This document shows, piece after piece, positions 44,044 to 53,678 of a stretch of 64,000 bases of DNA. Positions within the stretch are counted from its first letter, which is position 1. Every line of letters starts with the position of its first letter. The translations under genes and the position numbers were made by a program. The notes below the pieces were generated by a model. That model did no database searches. It was not told where the DNA came from and saw nothing but the letters and a program-made list of their open reading frames with translations. Origin of the DNA: Hydrocarboniphaga daqingensis (GTDB taxonomy: Bacteria > Pseudomonadota > Gammaproteobacteria > Nevskiales > Nevskiaceae); NCBI RefSeq assembly GCF_900129825.1, contig NZ_FQWZ01000003.1, forward strand, positions 116,353-180,352. The letters are read 5' to 3'.

Positions 44044-45153
44044 ATGGACGTACTGTTCGTCGACGATGAAGAACTGATACTCAAGGGCGTACAGCGCACG
44101 ATCGGACTGGCGGGCTTCGATTGGAACGTACGCTATGCGACGTCGGGCCGTCAGGCGATCGCGTTTTGCGAAGCGGCAGCGCCCGACATCATCATCAGCG
44201 ACATGCGGATGCCGGGCATGGACGGTGCCCGTCTGCTCAAGCAGGTGCAGCAGCGCTGGCCTTCGACACTGCGTGTGATTCTGTCGGGCCATGCCGATGA
44301 AGAGATGACGATCCGTGCGCTCGACGTTGCCCATCAGTACCTGACCAAGCCTTGCGACCTGTCGACGCTGGAGACGTTGATCGAGCACTGCGCCGAGGAT
44401 CGACAGCGCCAGGATGATGCGTCGTTGGTCGCCCTGGTCGGGCAGTTCGACCGGCTGCCGGTGGCACCGCGCAGCTATCTGCAATTGCAAGCCTTGTTGA
44501 CGACGCCCGGCTATGACTTGGGCCAAGTGACGGCACTGATCGAGCATGATGTGGCGCTGGCCGCCAATGTGCTGAGGCTGGCCAACTCGGCCTATTTTCG
44601 AGCCAACGCACCGATCAGCGATGTTCACACCGCCGTCGTCCGGCTCGGACTCTCGACGATCAGGACCTTGATTCTGATCTGCGATCTGTATTCCGACGAC
44701 GCCTATCGTGACGATCCCGTGTTGGCCCGTCTGCGCGGCTGTGCCATCGAAGCCTCGATCATCGCGGCCACGCTGATGCACGGTACGCCGGGACGTGATG
44801 TGGCGATGACGGCGGCGCTGCTGGCCGATATCGGTCGCATGCTGATGCATCGGTATCGAATGTCGACGACCGATCGCCACGCGGAGGTCGGTGCTTACCT
44901 GCTGTCGACGTGGGGCATGCCGGATTCGCTGGTGGATCTGGTCCGGCAGCATCACTCGCCTCGATGGGTCGATGATGCGGCGATGCGCGAGCTGATCACG
45001 GCCACCCATATCGCCGTCTGCGTGGCCAACGCCGAGGCTTGCGACAGCGGCTATTTGCTGCAACTCGGTAACCGTGCCGACGCGCTGCTGGGTCTGGCTC
45101 GTCAATGTCTGGCGCAGACCACGGCGATCGATGGAGAGCGGGATCGTGGCTAG
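44044..45153 (+). CDS. REC-HDOD response regulator
   Basis: A 369-residue regulator. The N-terminal receiver (about 1-120) has the DD pair VDDEE, phosphoacceptor Asp53 in SDMRMPGMDG and Lys in LTKPC. A linker leads to an HDOD domain (about 140-340) with LPVAPRSYLQLQALL, LANSAYFRA and LADIGRMLM, an HD-like fold lacking a full HD pair and so probably not catalytic. HDOD proteins act in signal relay and gene regulation. It starts 6 bases after the kinase and overlaps the next gene by 23 bases. Confidence 0.9.
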   Translation: MDVLFVDDEELILKGVQRTIGLAGFDWNVRYATSGRQAIAFCEAAAPDIIISDMRMPGMDGARLLKQVQQRWPSTLRVILSGHADEEMTIRALDVAHQYLTKPCDLSTLETLIEHCAEDRQRQDDASLVALVGQFDRLPVAPRSYLQLQALLTTPGYDLGQVTALIEHDVALAANVLRLANSAYFRANAPISDVHTAVVRLGLSTIRTLILICDLYSDDAYRDDPVLARLRGCAIEASIIAATLMHGTPGRDVAMTAALLADIGRMLMHRYRMSTTDRHAEVGAYLLSTWGMPDSLVDLVRQHHSPRWVDDAAMRELITATHIAVCVANAEACDSGYLLQLGNRADALLGLARQCLAQTTAIDGERDRG

Positions 45154-46222
45154 CGTGCTGTTCGTTGATGACGAGCCCCAGGTTCTGGCTGCGATCGAGC
45201 GCAGCCTGTTTCAGCGCTACGAGCTGTACACGGCCACCTCCGGTATCGCCGGGCTCAAATGCCTGATTGACCATCCCGACATCCGCGTCGTGGTGTCGGA
45301 TATGCGGATGCCGGTACTCGACGGTGCGCAGTTTCTGCAGGAAGTCCGACGTCGTCATGAAGGCGTCGTCACGCTGCTGCTGACCGGCCATGCCGATCTC
45401 GAACAGGCTGCCGCGGCCGTCAACGAAGGCGCGATCTTCAAGTTGCTGACCAAGCCATGTCCGCAATCCACGCTATTCGGTGCGCTCGACGATGCGCTGG
45501 CGCTGGTACAGGCACGCGACGCCGAATCGGCCCTGCTGCACACCACGCTGCTGGAGACAATGCGGGCGATGTCGCAGATGCTGGCCTTGGCCAGTCCGGC
45601 GGCCTACTTGAAGACGCGCTTCGTCGAGCAGTGCGTACGCTACGGTTTGCCCCGATTGCAGTGGTCGGACCGCTGGCAATACGAAGCCGCCGCGACACTG
45701 AGCCAGATTGGCCGCGCCGGTGGCGACTCTGAGCCGTCCATCGTGGAAGGCAGTGCGATGCCTGCACATTCCGAGCGGGCATGGGCGCTGCTGCGCTCGA
45801 TACCCCGGCTCGACAAAGTTGCGCTGATGGTCCGGTATCACGACAGCGCGATTCCGGTCGAGCTCGACGAGACCAGTCGCCAAGGCGCGCAATTGCTACA
45901 TGCGGCCGTCGTGCTCGAAGGCCTGACCTACAGCGAGTTGGGCCATAACCGGGCCCAGCAAGCGCTGATCGCCGCACGCCACAAGATTGCGCCGAGGATC
46001 ATTGATGCCGTGCATGATTTCGTGCCGGACATCCATGGCGTGCGGCTCGAAGCCATTCACAAACTGGTGCCGGGCTGGCTGCTGGAGCAGGACGTGCTGA
46101 CTGATGCCGGCATGTTGGTGCTGCACAAGGGCCAGCGGCTCAGTGAAGCGGCCATTACGGCGCTGAACAACCTGTTGAAGCTCGGCAAGATCGCGGATGG
46201 CGTCAGAGTGCAGCCGCTGTAA
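45131..46222 (+). CDS. REC response regulator with degenerate HD-GYP-like output
   Basis: A 363-residue regulator. The receiver has FVDDEPQVL, Asp57 in SDMRMPVLDG and Lys in LLTKPC. The C-terminal half is HD-GYP-like: PAHSERAWALLRSIPRLDKVALMVRYHDS fits the HD helix and the region where GYP would follow, but the DGSGYP loop is absent, so phosphodiesterase activity is unlikely. It ends with the usual PGWLLEQDVLTDAGMLVLHKGQ domain. A GTG at 45146 is an alternative start (GGAG 9 bases before). Kinase, REC-HDOD and this gene appear to be one operon. Confidence 0.85.
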   Translation: MESGIVASVLFVDDEPQVLAAIERSLFQRYELYTATSGIAGLKCLIDHPDIRVVVSDMRMPVLDGAQFLQEVRRRHEGVVTLLLTGHADLEQAAAAVNEGAIFKLLTKPCPQSTLFGALDDALALVQARDAESALLHTTLLETMRAMSQMLALASPAAYLKTRFVEQCVRYGLPRLQWSDRWQYEAAATLSQIGRAGGDSEPSIVEGSAMPAHSERAWALLRSIPRLDKVALMVRYHDSAIPVELDETSRQGAQLLHAAVVLEGLTYSELGHNRAQQALIAARHKIAPRIIDAVHDFVPDIHGVRLEAIHKLVPGWLLEQDVLTDAGMLVLHKGQRLSEAAITALNNLLKLGKIADGVRVQPL

Positions 46223-46224
46223 CG

Positions 46225-47613
46225 CTAGCGCGGCTCATCCTTGGCTCGGCGATGGATGGCGCCCGCATCGTTGACGATGATCGTGAACCCGGAGGCTCGA
46301 CCGCCGCCTTCGTCATAATAGGTTCGCGATGATCGACCGCCGTCCAGACCCAGGCGCTGACCGCGTTCCATGGATCCGGTGAATAGTTGGTTGCGCCCGT
46401 TGCTCTTGGCGCGATACAGCGAGGTATCGGCCACCCGCATTGAATCGGTCAGCGTGCGACCGGGCGAGATCGAGCAGCCTCCGGCGCTGCAGGTCACGAT
46501 ATGGTCGGGACTTTGTTCATGCTCCAGACGCGCCAGCCGGATGTCGCGCAGCAGCGCTTCGACGCGTGCTTCACCGTCAATGGATGCGCAGTCGTACAGA
46601 AAGATCGCGAACTCGTCGCCGCCGATACGCGCCACCATATCGAAGGGCCGACGCGCGCTGCGGTTGAGGATCAGCGCCACATGCCCCAGAACCTGATCGC
46701 CCCGGACATGACCGTAGGTATCGTTGATCTGCTTGAACCGATCGAGGTCGATCAGCGCCAGGTAGTGGTGTGAGCCCTCGTCCGACCGGTGCTGCTGGCG
46801 CTGTACGCGCTCGAAATGATCTTCGAGTGCACGCCGATTCGGCAGTCCGGTCAGTGGATCGCGAAAGGCCTGGCTACGCAGCAGCAGCCGGGCGGCCCAC
46901 TCGTGTTGGATCGATACCTGCCGCAGCAGGTTGGACACCAGCATCGGTCCCAGGACCAGGGCCTGCATCAGCCAGATCGAGGGTGTCGGCGTGGAGTCGC
47001 TCGCCAGATACAGCGCATCAAACAGCAGGATCACCAATCCGTAGCAAATGACGAAGCCGATGGAACGTGTCGGCGGCTGGTTCACCAGCGACAGCATCAT
47101 CACCGGAACGACCAGCATGATCGACGGGGTCAGCTCGCCCCGGCTGAAGCCTTCGCTGTAGCGAACATATTCAGCGCAGACGACGGTGGCCATGAACATG
47201 CCGCCGATAGCCCAGTCGATCAATCGATGGCTGCAATCAACCAACAGGAAGCGCGTCAGAGCGGCGTATCCCAACAGCAGTCCGAACAGCAGTCCGTAGA
47301 CCACGACCGGGTCCTGCAAGGGATGCGGGATCGCGGCATAGATCCAGAGTGGTGCGACCGCCGTCATCGTCATCAGCCCCAGCACGGCATACAGGCGGTC
47401 GGGCAGCGTGCGATGGCCAAGATGAACACGCAGGCTCTCGGCGAGCGCGGGCGACAGCACCTCGGTGTGGAATCGCCCCGAGACGATGCGTTCCAGTGCC
47501 TGAAGATCTTCGGCCGCCAGATCCGGTGCAGCACTGTCGTCAGCGTCGCTAGGCGGCTTGAATGGCAGCCATGACCACCAGCCTCGTTCTGCCGAGTTGA
47601 CCAGCATCGTCAT
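46225..47613 (-). CDS. Membrane diguanylate cyclase (GGDEF)
   Basis: A 462-residue protein. The first half (about 75-220) has around six membrane helices with no recognised periplasmic sensor. The C-terminal GGDEF domain has RDPLTGLPNRRALEDHF, and RIGGDEFAIF, so it should make c-di-GMP. The inhibitory I-site RPFD lies five residues before GGDEF, so product feedback is expected. It is convergent with the kinase/REC operon, separated by 2 bases. Confidence 0.9.
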   Translation of the reverse strand: MTMLVNSAERGWWSWLPFKPPSDADDSAAPDLAAEDLQALERIVSGRFHTEVLSPALAESLRVHLGHRTLPDRLYAVLGLMTMTAVAPLWIYAAIPHPLQDPVVVYGLLFGLLLGYAALTRFLLVDCSHRLIDWAIGGMFMATVVCAEYVRYSEGFSRGELTPSIMLVVPVMMLSLVNQPPTRSIGFVICYGLVILLFDALYLASDSTPTPSIWLMQALVLGPMLVSNLLRQVSIQHEWAARLLLRSQAFRDPLTGLPNRRALEDHFERVQRQQHRSDEGSHHYLALIDLDRFKQINDTYGHVRGDQVLGHVALILNRSARRPFDMVARIGGDEFAIFLYDCASIDGEARVEALLRDIRLARLEHEQSPDHIVTCSAGGCSISPGRTLTDSMRVADTSLYRAKSNGRNQLFTGSMERGQRLGLDGGRSSRTYYDEGGGRASGFTIIVNDAGAIHRRAKDEPR

Positions 47614-47923
47614 CCATCCCTTGATTGATTGCTCTGCCGCATCCCATATCGGCAGTGGTTCCGGCGCGGTCGATCCGATGCGGGCCTGATCAGGCGCAGC
47701 GCTTCGTGTACGAGTGTTGCCTTGCGTCGGGCACCGAAAGTCTAGACGCGGCGTTGTACGGTCAACGCGCGCTCTGCCGGCAAATTGCTACCGGCTATCG
47801 ACCGATGGGGGTGTTTTGCAGGCGCAGGCCTCGTTTTGGCGCGTATCGCTGAGGCTGCAGTGGGCACTCTGTGGACAGCGAACCTATAGTGCCGTCTGTC
47901 CTCCACCGATCGAAACCACCCCG
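47614..47923. other. Intergenic region of 310 bases
   Basis: Divergent region between the diguanylate cyclase and a lipoprotein gene. TATAGT at 47885-47890 could be a -10 for the lipoprotein, but no matching -35 stands out. No other structure was recognised. Confidence 0.5.
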
Positions 47924-48589
47924 GTGAAAACGTTCATTACCGCTGGTTTGCTGGTCTTGGCTGCCCAGCTGGCCGCGTGCACGACGATCGCTGACCTCAC
48001 TGAGACACGGGACGGTGCGCGCTTCCGCGTCGGTGACCGTGCCAGTGCTCGCGTCGGCGACGTGATGCTGGATCGCTACCGTTATGCGACCGAACCGACG
48101 GCCAAGCCTCGGTCCGAGATTGCGGCGGCCCCCGGTCGTTACGCGTTACGTGCCGGCTATCCGTTGGTGGCGCGACGCGTCGACGGCGAGGCTGCGTATT
48201 GCACTCCGCCACAGGCCAGCAGCGTGGCCTGTTTCTACGACCGCGATGGCGATAGGGCTTTCGACCACGACTGGGTCAGCAACTGGGGCGTCGCCAGCAG
48301 CGTCCGGCCGCTGCCGGTGCCGGAGCCTTACGACAAAGTCGACAGCCGGATGGCGCGCGGCTTCAAGTCGGAGCTGATCTACCTGGGTCTTAACGGTCAG
48401 GTGATTCAGCTGCGCTACCAGGACTACACCGATGATCTGAGCGCGCCGAGCTATACCCAGCCGCTGCAAGTCAGGCTCGATACGGCCCCCGCCGTGACCG
48501 AGATTCGCTACCGAGACGCGTTGCTTCGGGTGCTCGAAGCTGATGCCACGCAGATTCGTTATCAGATCATCAGCGGATTTTCGGAGTAG
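47924..48589 (+). CDS. Hypothetical lipoprotein
   Basis: A 221-residue lipoprotein starting at GTG 47924, with signal MKTFITAGLLVLAAQLAAC. I do not recognise a family. The mature part is a mix of beta segments with FYDRDGDRAFDHDWV, a Ca-binding-like loop, and repeated YRDALL/QIRYQ elements near the C-terminus. There is no operon partner on its strand; uup follows after 84 bases with a separate start. Confidence 0.65.
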   Translation: MKTFITAGLLVLAAQLAACTTIADLTETRDGARFRVGDRASARVGDVMLDRYRYATEPTAKPRSEIAAAPGRYALRAGYPLVARRVDGEAAYCTPPQASSVACFYDRDGDRAFDHDWVSNWGVASSVRPLPVPEPYDKVDSRMARGFKSELIYLGLNGQVIQLRYQDYTDDLSAPSYTQPLQVRLDTAPAVTEIRYRDALLRVLEADATQIRYQIISGFSE

Positions 48590-48673
48590 CTGACCGACGC
48601 GTCGGCGCGCCGGCCGCGTCCGCCACGCGCCCGACCGGCTAGACTGGCCGCCCTTTGCCGCTGTGCCCGCCTC

Positions 48674-50560
48674 ATGCTGCTGACGCTACGCGATGTTTCT
48701 CTGAATCTGGGCAGCACCGTACTGCTCGACCACGCCGCTTTTTCGATCGACAAGGGCGAACGCGTCGCGATCATCGGCCGCAACGGTGCCGGCAAGTCGA
48801 CGCTGATGAAGGTCATCGACGGCGTCGTTGCGATCGACAGCGGCGAGATCGTCCGCGCGCAGAGCCTGCGCATCGCGCGCCTGGTGCAGGACGTACCGGC
48901 CGGCACCGACGGCAGCGTGTTCCAAGTGATCGCCCAAGGCTTGGGTACCGCCGGTGCGCTGCTGGCTCGTTATCACGAGCTGCTCGCCGCCGAGCGCTAC
49001 GACGAGCTGGGCGATGTGCAGTCCAAGCTCGAAGCGGTCGACGGCTGGACGCTGGACCAGCGCGTGTCCGAGACGATTTCTCGGCTTGACCTGCCCGGCG
49101 AGGCGATCTTCAGCAGCTTGTCGGGCGGCTTAAAGCGCCGCGTGTTGCTCGGGCAGGCGCTGGTGCAGCAGCCCGATCTGCTGCTGCTCGACGAGCCGAC
49201 CAACCATCTGGACGTCGAATCGATCGCCTGGCTCGAAGAATTCCTGGTCGGCTATCCGGGCGCGATCCTGTTCGTCACCCATGACCGTGCATTCCTGCAG
49301 CGGCTGGCGACGCGCATTCTGGAACTGGACCGCGGCTGGCTGACCAGCTGGCCCGGTGATTACGACAACTATCTGCGGCGCAAGGAAGAGCGACTGCACG
49401 CGGAAAGCCAGGAGCGCGCGCTGTTCGACAAGCGCCTAGCGCAGGAAGAAGCCTGGATCCGCAAAGGTGTCGAAGCGCGGCGCACGCGCAACCAGGGCCG
49501 TGTCGAGCGGCTCATGCAGTTGCGCCAGCAGTTCAGTCAGCGACGCAATGCGCCTGGGCAGGCGCGGATGCTGATCCAGGAAGCCGACCGCAGCGGCAAG
49601 CTGGTCGCCGAAGCCGACAACGTGGCCTATTCCTATGGCGAGCGTCCGATCGTGCGCGGTCTGACAACGACGATCATCCGCGGCGACAAGCTCGGCATCA
49701 TCGGGCCCAACGGCGCCGGCAAGACCACGATGATCAACCTGCTGCTGGGCCGGCTGCAGCCGCAGAGCGGCGCGATGAAGCTCGGCGCCAATTTGCAGAT
49801 CGCCTACTTCGACCAGCTGCGCGGGGGCCTGGACGAGAACGCATCGGTCGTCGACAACCTCGGCGACGGCAAGGACTACGTGGAGATCGGCGGCGCGCGC
49901 AAGCATGTGATGGGCTACCTGCAGGACTTCCTGTTCACGCCCGACCGGGCACGTTCGCCAGTCCGCGCACTCAGCGGCGGTGAGCGCAACCGCCTGCTGC
50001 TGGCCAAGCTGTTTGCGGTGCCGTCCAACTTGTTGGTGCTCGACGAGCCGACCAACGACCTGGACATGGAAACGCTGGAGCTGCTCGAAGAACTGCTGAT
50101 GGACTACGAGGGCACCGTGCTGCTGGTGTCGCACGACCGCGCGTTTCTGGACAACGTGGTCACGCGCTGCTTGGTGTTTGAAGGCGGTGGCCGCGTCAAT
50201 GAATACATCGGCGGCTATCAGGACTGGGTGCGGCAGCGCCCGGCGTCGGCCTTGCGCGCCAGCAGTGGCGGCAGCAACAACAACGCGGGCAGCAAGCCGG
50301 CTGCGGCGCCGGCCGTGGCCGCCAAGCTGACGATCGCGCGCGCGCTCAACGCCAAGGAGCGTCGCGAGCTTGAGGAGCTGCCGGCGCGGATCGAAAAGCT
50401 CGAAGCCGAGCAGGCCACGTTGGCCGACGAACTGAGCGCGCCCGGCTTCTATGACCGCCCGAAGGATCAAGTGCTGAAGGTACAAAAGCGCCTCGACGAG
50501 CTGGCGCGGACGCTGGCAACCGCCTACGCGCGCTGGGAAGAGCTCGAAGCGCTGAAGTAA
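48674..50560 (+). CDS. uup: ABC-F ATPase Uup
   Basis: A 628-residue protein with two ABC domains and no membrane part. Walker A motifs are GRNGAGKST and GPNGAGKTT; signatures are LSGGLKRR and LSGGERNR. The C-terminal 60-70 residues form a coiled coil (ELEELPARIEKLEAEQATLAD), the mark of Uup. Uup acts on ribosomes or DNA-branch stability; its exact role is debated. Start at 48674; the leader lacks a Shine-Dalgarno. Confidence 0.92.
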   Translation: MLLTLRDVSLNLGSTVLLDHAAFSIDKGERVAIIGRNGAGKSTLMKVIDGVVAIDSGEIVRAQSLRIARLVQDVPAGTDGSVFQVIAQGLGTAGALLARYHELLAAERYDELGDVQSKLEAVDGWTLDQRVSETISRLDLPGEAIFSSLSGGLKRRVLLGQALVQQPDLLLLDEPTNHLDVESIAWLEEFLVGYPGAILFVTHDRAFLQRLATRILELDRGWLTSWPGDYDNYLRRKEERLHAESQERALFDKRLAQEEAWIRKGVEARRTRNQGRVERLMQLRQQFSQRRNAPGQARMLIQEADRSGKLVAEADNVAYSYGERPIVRGLTTTIIRGDKLGIIGPNGAGKTTMINLLLGRLQPQSGAMKLGANLQIAYFDQLRGGLDENASVVDNLGDGKDYVEIGGARKHVMGYLQDFLFTPDRARSPVRALSGGERNRLLLAKLFAVPSNLLVLDEPTNDLDMETLELLEELLMDYEGTVLLVSHDRAFLDNVVTRCLVFEGGGRVNEYIGGYQDWVRQRPASALRASSGGSNNNAGSKPAAAPAVAAKLTIARALNAKERRELEELPARIEKLEAEQATLADELSAPGFYDRPKDQVLKVQKRLDELARTLATAYARWEELEALK

Positions 50561-50587
50561 AGAGCGCTCGCCTCCCGGTGCCGCGGC

Positions 50588-52012
50588 TCAGGGCGAGATG
50601 CAGCAGCGGTTGCGGCCGCTATTTTTGGCCTGATACAGCGCCTGGTCGGCACGCTCGAACAAGCTTTGCGGCGTGTCGTTGTCACGAAACCCGGTCACGC
50701 CGCAGGACACGGTGATCGACACCGGCATCTGCCGGAAGTGGAAGCCCAGCTTCTCCACGGTCTGCCGCAGCTTGTCGGTCACCGCCAGCGCACGCGACGG
50801 CGTCACGTCGTCGAGCAGCATCACGAACTCTTCGCCGCCGTAGCGAGCCAGGAAGTCGTTGTCGCGCAGCCGCCGTCCAAGCTGCTTGGCCAGCACCTGC
50901 AGCACCTTGTCGCCGGCGGTGTGCCCGTACTGATCGTTGATGTGCTTGAAGTGGTCGACGTCGAACGCGGCGATGCTGCGCGGTCGTTGGTCGCGCTTCC
51001 AGGCCAGCAATTCGGCCGCGACGCGCTCGTCATAAGCCGCCCGGTTGGGCACGCCGGTCAAGCCATCGCGGCTGGCTTTTCGCTCGAGCTTGCGCACCGA
51101 GTGCATCAGGGTCTGGGTTTGGTTCTCCAGTTCTTCGATCCGCGACCGTAGTGCCTCGTTGCGCTCACGATGCGTCTGCACGCGTGCCTCTTCGCGCACG
51201 CGGTAGTCGCGCACGCGTTGGTCGATTGCGGTCAGACGCCGATACACCTGGCTCTGCAAGCTGGCCAGATCCGCGGCGTCGCGCGTGTTGGCATACAGCG
51301 CCTCGGTTTCGCTGAGCAGCTGCTGGCCGAACGCATGGCCTTCGGCCAGCGCGCTGGCGCGCTCTTCGGTGTCGCCGCGCAAATGCTCGACGATGTCTTC
51401 CAGGCGTTCGTTGAACATCCGCAGCAGGCGATCGGCTTCGGCTTTCTCGCGGTGCAGCGTCTGCGCTTGGGCGTCGGCGAGATCGGCGACCTGTATCGCG
51501 ACGCTGGCCAGTGATTCATGCGTGGGCTGCGGGTCACCGAGCTTGCCGAGCAGTTCGCGCGCGCGGTCGCCGGCCCCGGGCAGTGCGGAGAGCCGGTCGA
51601 GCAGCCGTTGCAGCATCTGCGTCAGTGCCGGCGACGGTGGCGGCATCACCGCAGCGGGGGTTGTGACAGCGGGCAGCGCCGGGACCGGCGCCGACTGCGT
51701 GGCAGCGACAGCAGACCGCGCCGGTACGACGGCCGTGGTCGCGGGCGGCGCGTCCTTCTGGTCCAGCACGGTCACGGCCTGGGTCAGCTGGCCCAGCAGC
51801 GTCTCCAGCGGCCCCGGCTCGGCCGGACGGCGCAACGCGCCCAGCACTTGGGTCAGCGAGGCGTCGAGCGTCTCGTGCTGACCACGCGCGGCGATGCACA
51901 GCCGGCTCGCGATCCGGCGCAGCAGTTCCTCGGTGTCGCGCCAGTGTCGTTCGCGCTTTTCCAGCTCGTCGACGGTCTCGCGGTATTGGCGCTGCCAGCG
52001 GTCAGGCTCCAT
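50588..52012 (-). CDS. Cytosolic diguanylate cyclase (GGEEF) with coiled-coil N-terminus
   Basis: A 474-residue protein with no membrane segment. The N-terminal 280 residues are helical, with a start like MEPDRWQRQYRETVDELEKR and a proline/alanine linker. The GGDEF domain has RDGLTGVPNRAAYDERV and RYGGEEFVMLL, a functional variant; the I-site RDND is five residues before it. The helical module resembles that of DgcP-type enzymes. c-di-GMP output is predicted. It is divergent in direction from uup and downstream of the fRMsr gene. Confidence 0.9.
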   Translation of the reverse strand: MEPDRWQRQYRETVDELEKRERHWRDTEELLRRIASRLCIAARGQHETLDASLTQVLGALRRPAEPGPLETLLGQLTQAVTVLDQKDAPPATTAVVPARSAVAATQSAPVPALPAVTTPAAVMPPPSPALTQMLQRLLDRLSALPGAGDRARELLGKLGDPQPTHESLASVAIQVADLADAQAQTLHREKAEADRLLRMFNERLEDIVEHLRGDTEERASALAEGHAFGQQLLSETEALYANTRDAADLASLQSQVYRRLTAIDQRVRDYRVREEARVQTHRERNEALRSRIEELENQTQTLMHSVRKLERKASRDGLTGVPNRAAYDERVAAELLAWKRDQRPRSIAAFDVDHFKHINDQYGHTAGDKVLQVLAKQLGRRLRDNDFLARYGGEEFVMLLDDVTPSRALAVTDKLRQTVEKLGFHFRQMPVSITVSCGVTGFRDNDTPQSLFERADQALYQAKNSGRNRCCISP

Positions 52013-52101
52013 GGGGGCGTCGGGCGAACAAGGGGTAATCCGCCTATCGGCGCTTGTTCAGCGAACTTGAGCCGCCGCCGCGCCCGGCGGGGTGCTCGGA
52101 C

Positions 52102-52590
52102 TCAGTGATCCGATGCCGCGACCCACAGTGCGGCCAGCGCTTCGAGCCCGGCGCGATCGGTGTCGTCGAAGCGCGCGTGCTCGGGGCTGTCGAGATCCAG
52201 CACGCCCAGCAGGCGTTCGCCGTCCAGCAGCGGCACGACGATTTCGCTGTTGGACGCGCTGTCGCAGGCAATGTGGCCCGGAAACGCGTGCACGTCCTCG
52301 ACGACTTGCGTACGACGCGTCGCCGCAGCCGTGCCGCAGACGCCGCGTCCTAGCGCGATGCGGATGCAAGCCGGCTTGCCCTGAAACGGGCCGAGCACCA
52401 GCCCACCGTCCTTCAGCAAGTAGAAGCCGGCCCAGTTCAGGCCCGGCAGGCCGTGGAAGATCAGCGCCGACAGATTGGCCGCGTTGGCGATCGCGTCGCG
52501 CTCACCGGCAAACAAGCCTTGGGCCTGGCTCAGCAGTGCCGCGTAGCGTTCGGGCTTGGACAGAGTCGAGGTGTCGTGGAGTTCGAACAT
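52102..52590 (-). CDS. msrC: Free methionine-(R)-sulfoxide reductase (GAF domain)
   Basis: The 162-residue GAF protein reduces free Met-R-sulfoxide via thioredoxin. The three conserved Cys residues are present: CIRIALGRGVCG gives two, and HIACDSAS gives the third. ERLLGVLDLDSPEHARF at the end matches the family. TAGGCT sits 6 bases before the ATG but is a weak -10. It precedes the diguanylate cyclase on the same strand, with about 90 bases between. Confidence 0.93.
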   Translation of the reverse strand: MFELHDTSTLSKPERYAALLSQAQGLFAGERDAIANAANLSALIFHGLPGLNWAGFYLLKDGGLVLGPFQGKPACIRIALGRGVCGTAAATRRTQVVEDVHAFPGHIACDSASNSEIVVPLLDGERLLGVLDLDSPEHARFDDTDRAGLEALAALWVAASDH

Positions 52591-52599
52591 GGGTACAGC

Positions 52600-53643
52600 C
52601 TAACGGGAAAACGCGATGCCCAGGCCGATGCGCGTGACCGAGTCGTTGTAGTCGAGCAGGCTCTCGCCGTATCCATGCCACAGATAGGCTTGGTAGAAGA
52701 TCGAGCCGTCGCGTGATGGGATCGTGTAGTTGATGTTCAGCGCGCCGTGGCCGGTGTCCGGGTTCAGGCGCAGCATCGTGTGGACGACCTGACGCCGGCC
52801 GACCTGGCGCTGGTAGTGCAACTCGCCGTAGCCGTAGTGATCTTCGATGTCGGGGTTGTCGTCACCCTTGGGATCGTCCGGTGTTTTCTTGGCGTCCTCG
52901 GGCAGCCGGTACCAGGCTTTGACGTACAGCAGCGACTTGCCCTTGGCGCGGAACGGCGCGACGTACAACCGGTTCCAAGAGCGCGAGTCCGGCACGTCCT
53001 GGCCATTGGATTCGTGCTCGGCGCCAAAGTCGGCGCCCCAGTGGTTGAAGCGCTTCGGGTCCGGCGTCCAGCGGTAGAACAGTTCCGGGTTGTAGTCGGT
53101 TTCGCGGAACGGCCGCGAGCGGTCGGCGTCGTACACCTGCCAGAACGAGCGCTGGCTGTAGCCGAAGTACAGCGGCGTGCTGAACAACTGCACCTTGGCG
53201 CTGATCGCGAAGATCACTTCGGTCTGTGCGCCGGTGTAGTCGGGGCTGTACGTGGCCGGCAGGATGAACATCGGCTTGTGCGTCGACAGGCCGCGCGCCA
53301 CTGACACGATTGAATACGCGTCGGGATCGTCGCTGCGCATCCGCCCGAACAGACCCAGGTTCTGCGTCATCGGCGATGGCGGCGGCGGTGCGTCGGACGG
53401 CAGCGCGGCGCTGACTGCCGACATCGGAGCGCTGTCGCCCGTTGACCCGCTACCGAGTTCCGGCGTCACGGCCTGTGGCGCGACTTCGACGGCGGGCGGG
53501 CTGGCGACGATGGCGGCGCCTGGCGCGTCGATGGTCGGTGCGGAAGCGGGTTCGGGTGCGGCTTGCGCCAGCGCCGTCGCCGGGCACAGCGTCGATCCGA
53601 CGGTGAGGCAGAGGGCGGCGAGGGCCGAGGTCGCGGTTGTCAT
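52600..53643 (-). CDS. pldA: Outer membrane phospholipase A
   Basis: A 347-residue outer-membrane phospholipase A1 that cleaves phospholipids reaching the outer leaflet. A signal peptide (about 27 residues, ending ATALA) precedes an Ala/Pro linker of about 80 residues. The barrel has HESNGQDVPDSRSWNR, the His-Ser catalytic pair (HxSNG), and ends as a beta strand in IGLGIAF. Start 53643 is chosen as it opens the signal peptide. The linker is longer than in E. coli PldA (289 residues). Confidence 0.9.
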   Translation of the reverse strand: MTTATSALAALCLTVGSTLCPATALAQAAPEPASAPTIDAPGAAIVASPPAVEVAPQAVTPELGSGSTGDSAPMSAVSAALPSDAPPPPSPMTQNLGLFGRMRSDDPDAYSIVSVARGLSTHKPMFILPATYSPDYTGAQTEVIFAISAKVQLFSTPLYFGYSQRSFWQVYDADRSRPFRETDYNPELFYRWTPDPKRFNHWGADFGAEHESNGQDVPDSRSWNRLYVAPFRAKGKSLLYVKAWYRLPEDAKKTPDDPKGDDNPDIEDHYGYGELHYQRQVGRRQVVHTMLRLNPDTGHGALNINYTIPSRDGSIFYQAYLWHGYGESLLDYNDSVTRIGLGIAFSR

Positions 53644-53678
53644 TCCAGGCTTCCCATCGACTGGGTCGCGCTGCGGGC

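Noticed and set aside
43075-45105. A 676-codon open frame on the minus strand
   Set aside because: It mirrors the kinase and REC-HDOD genes, whose motifs are clear; composition is that of an antisense shadow.
53644-53678. AbiEii toxin remnant downstream of the AbiEi-like gene
   Set aside because: Only 35 bases separate it from pldA and no coding remnant is visible.
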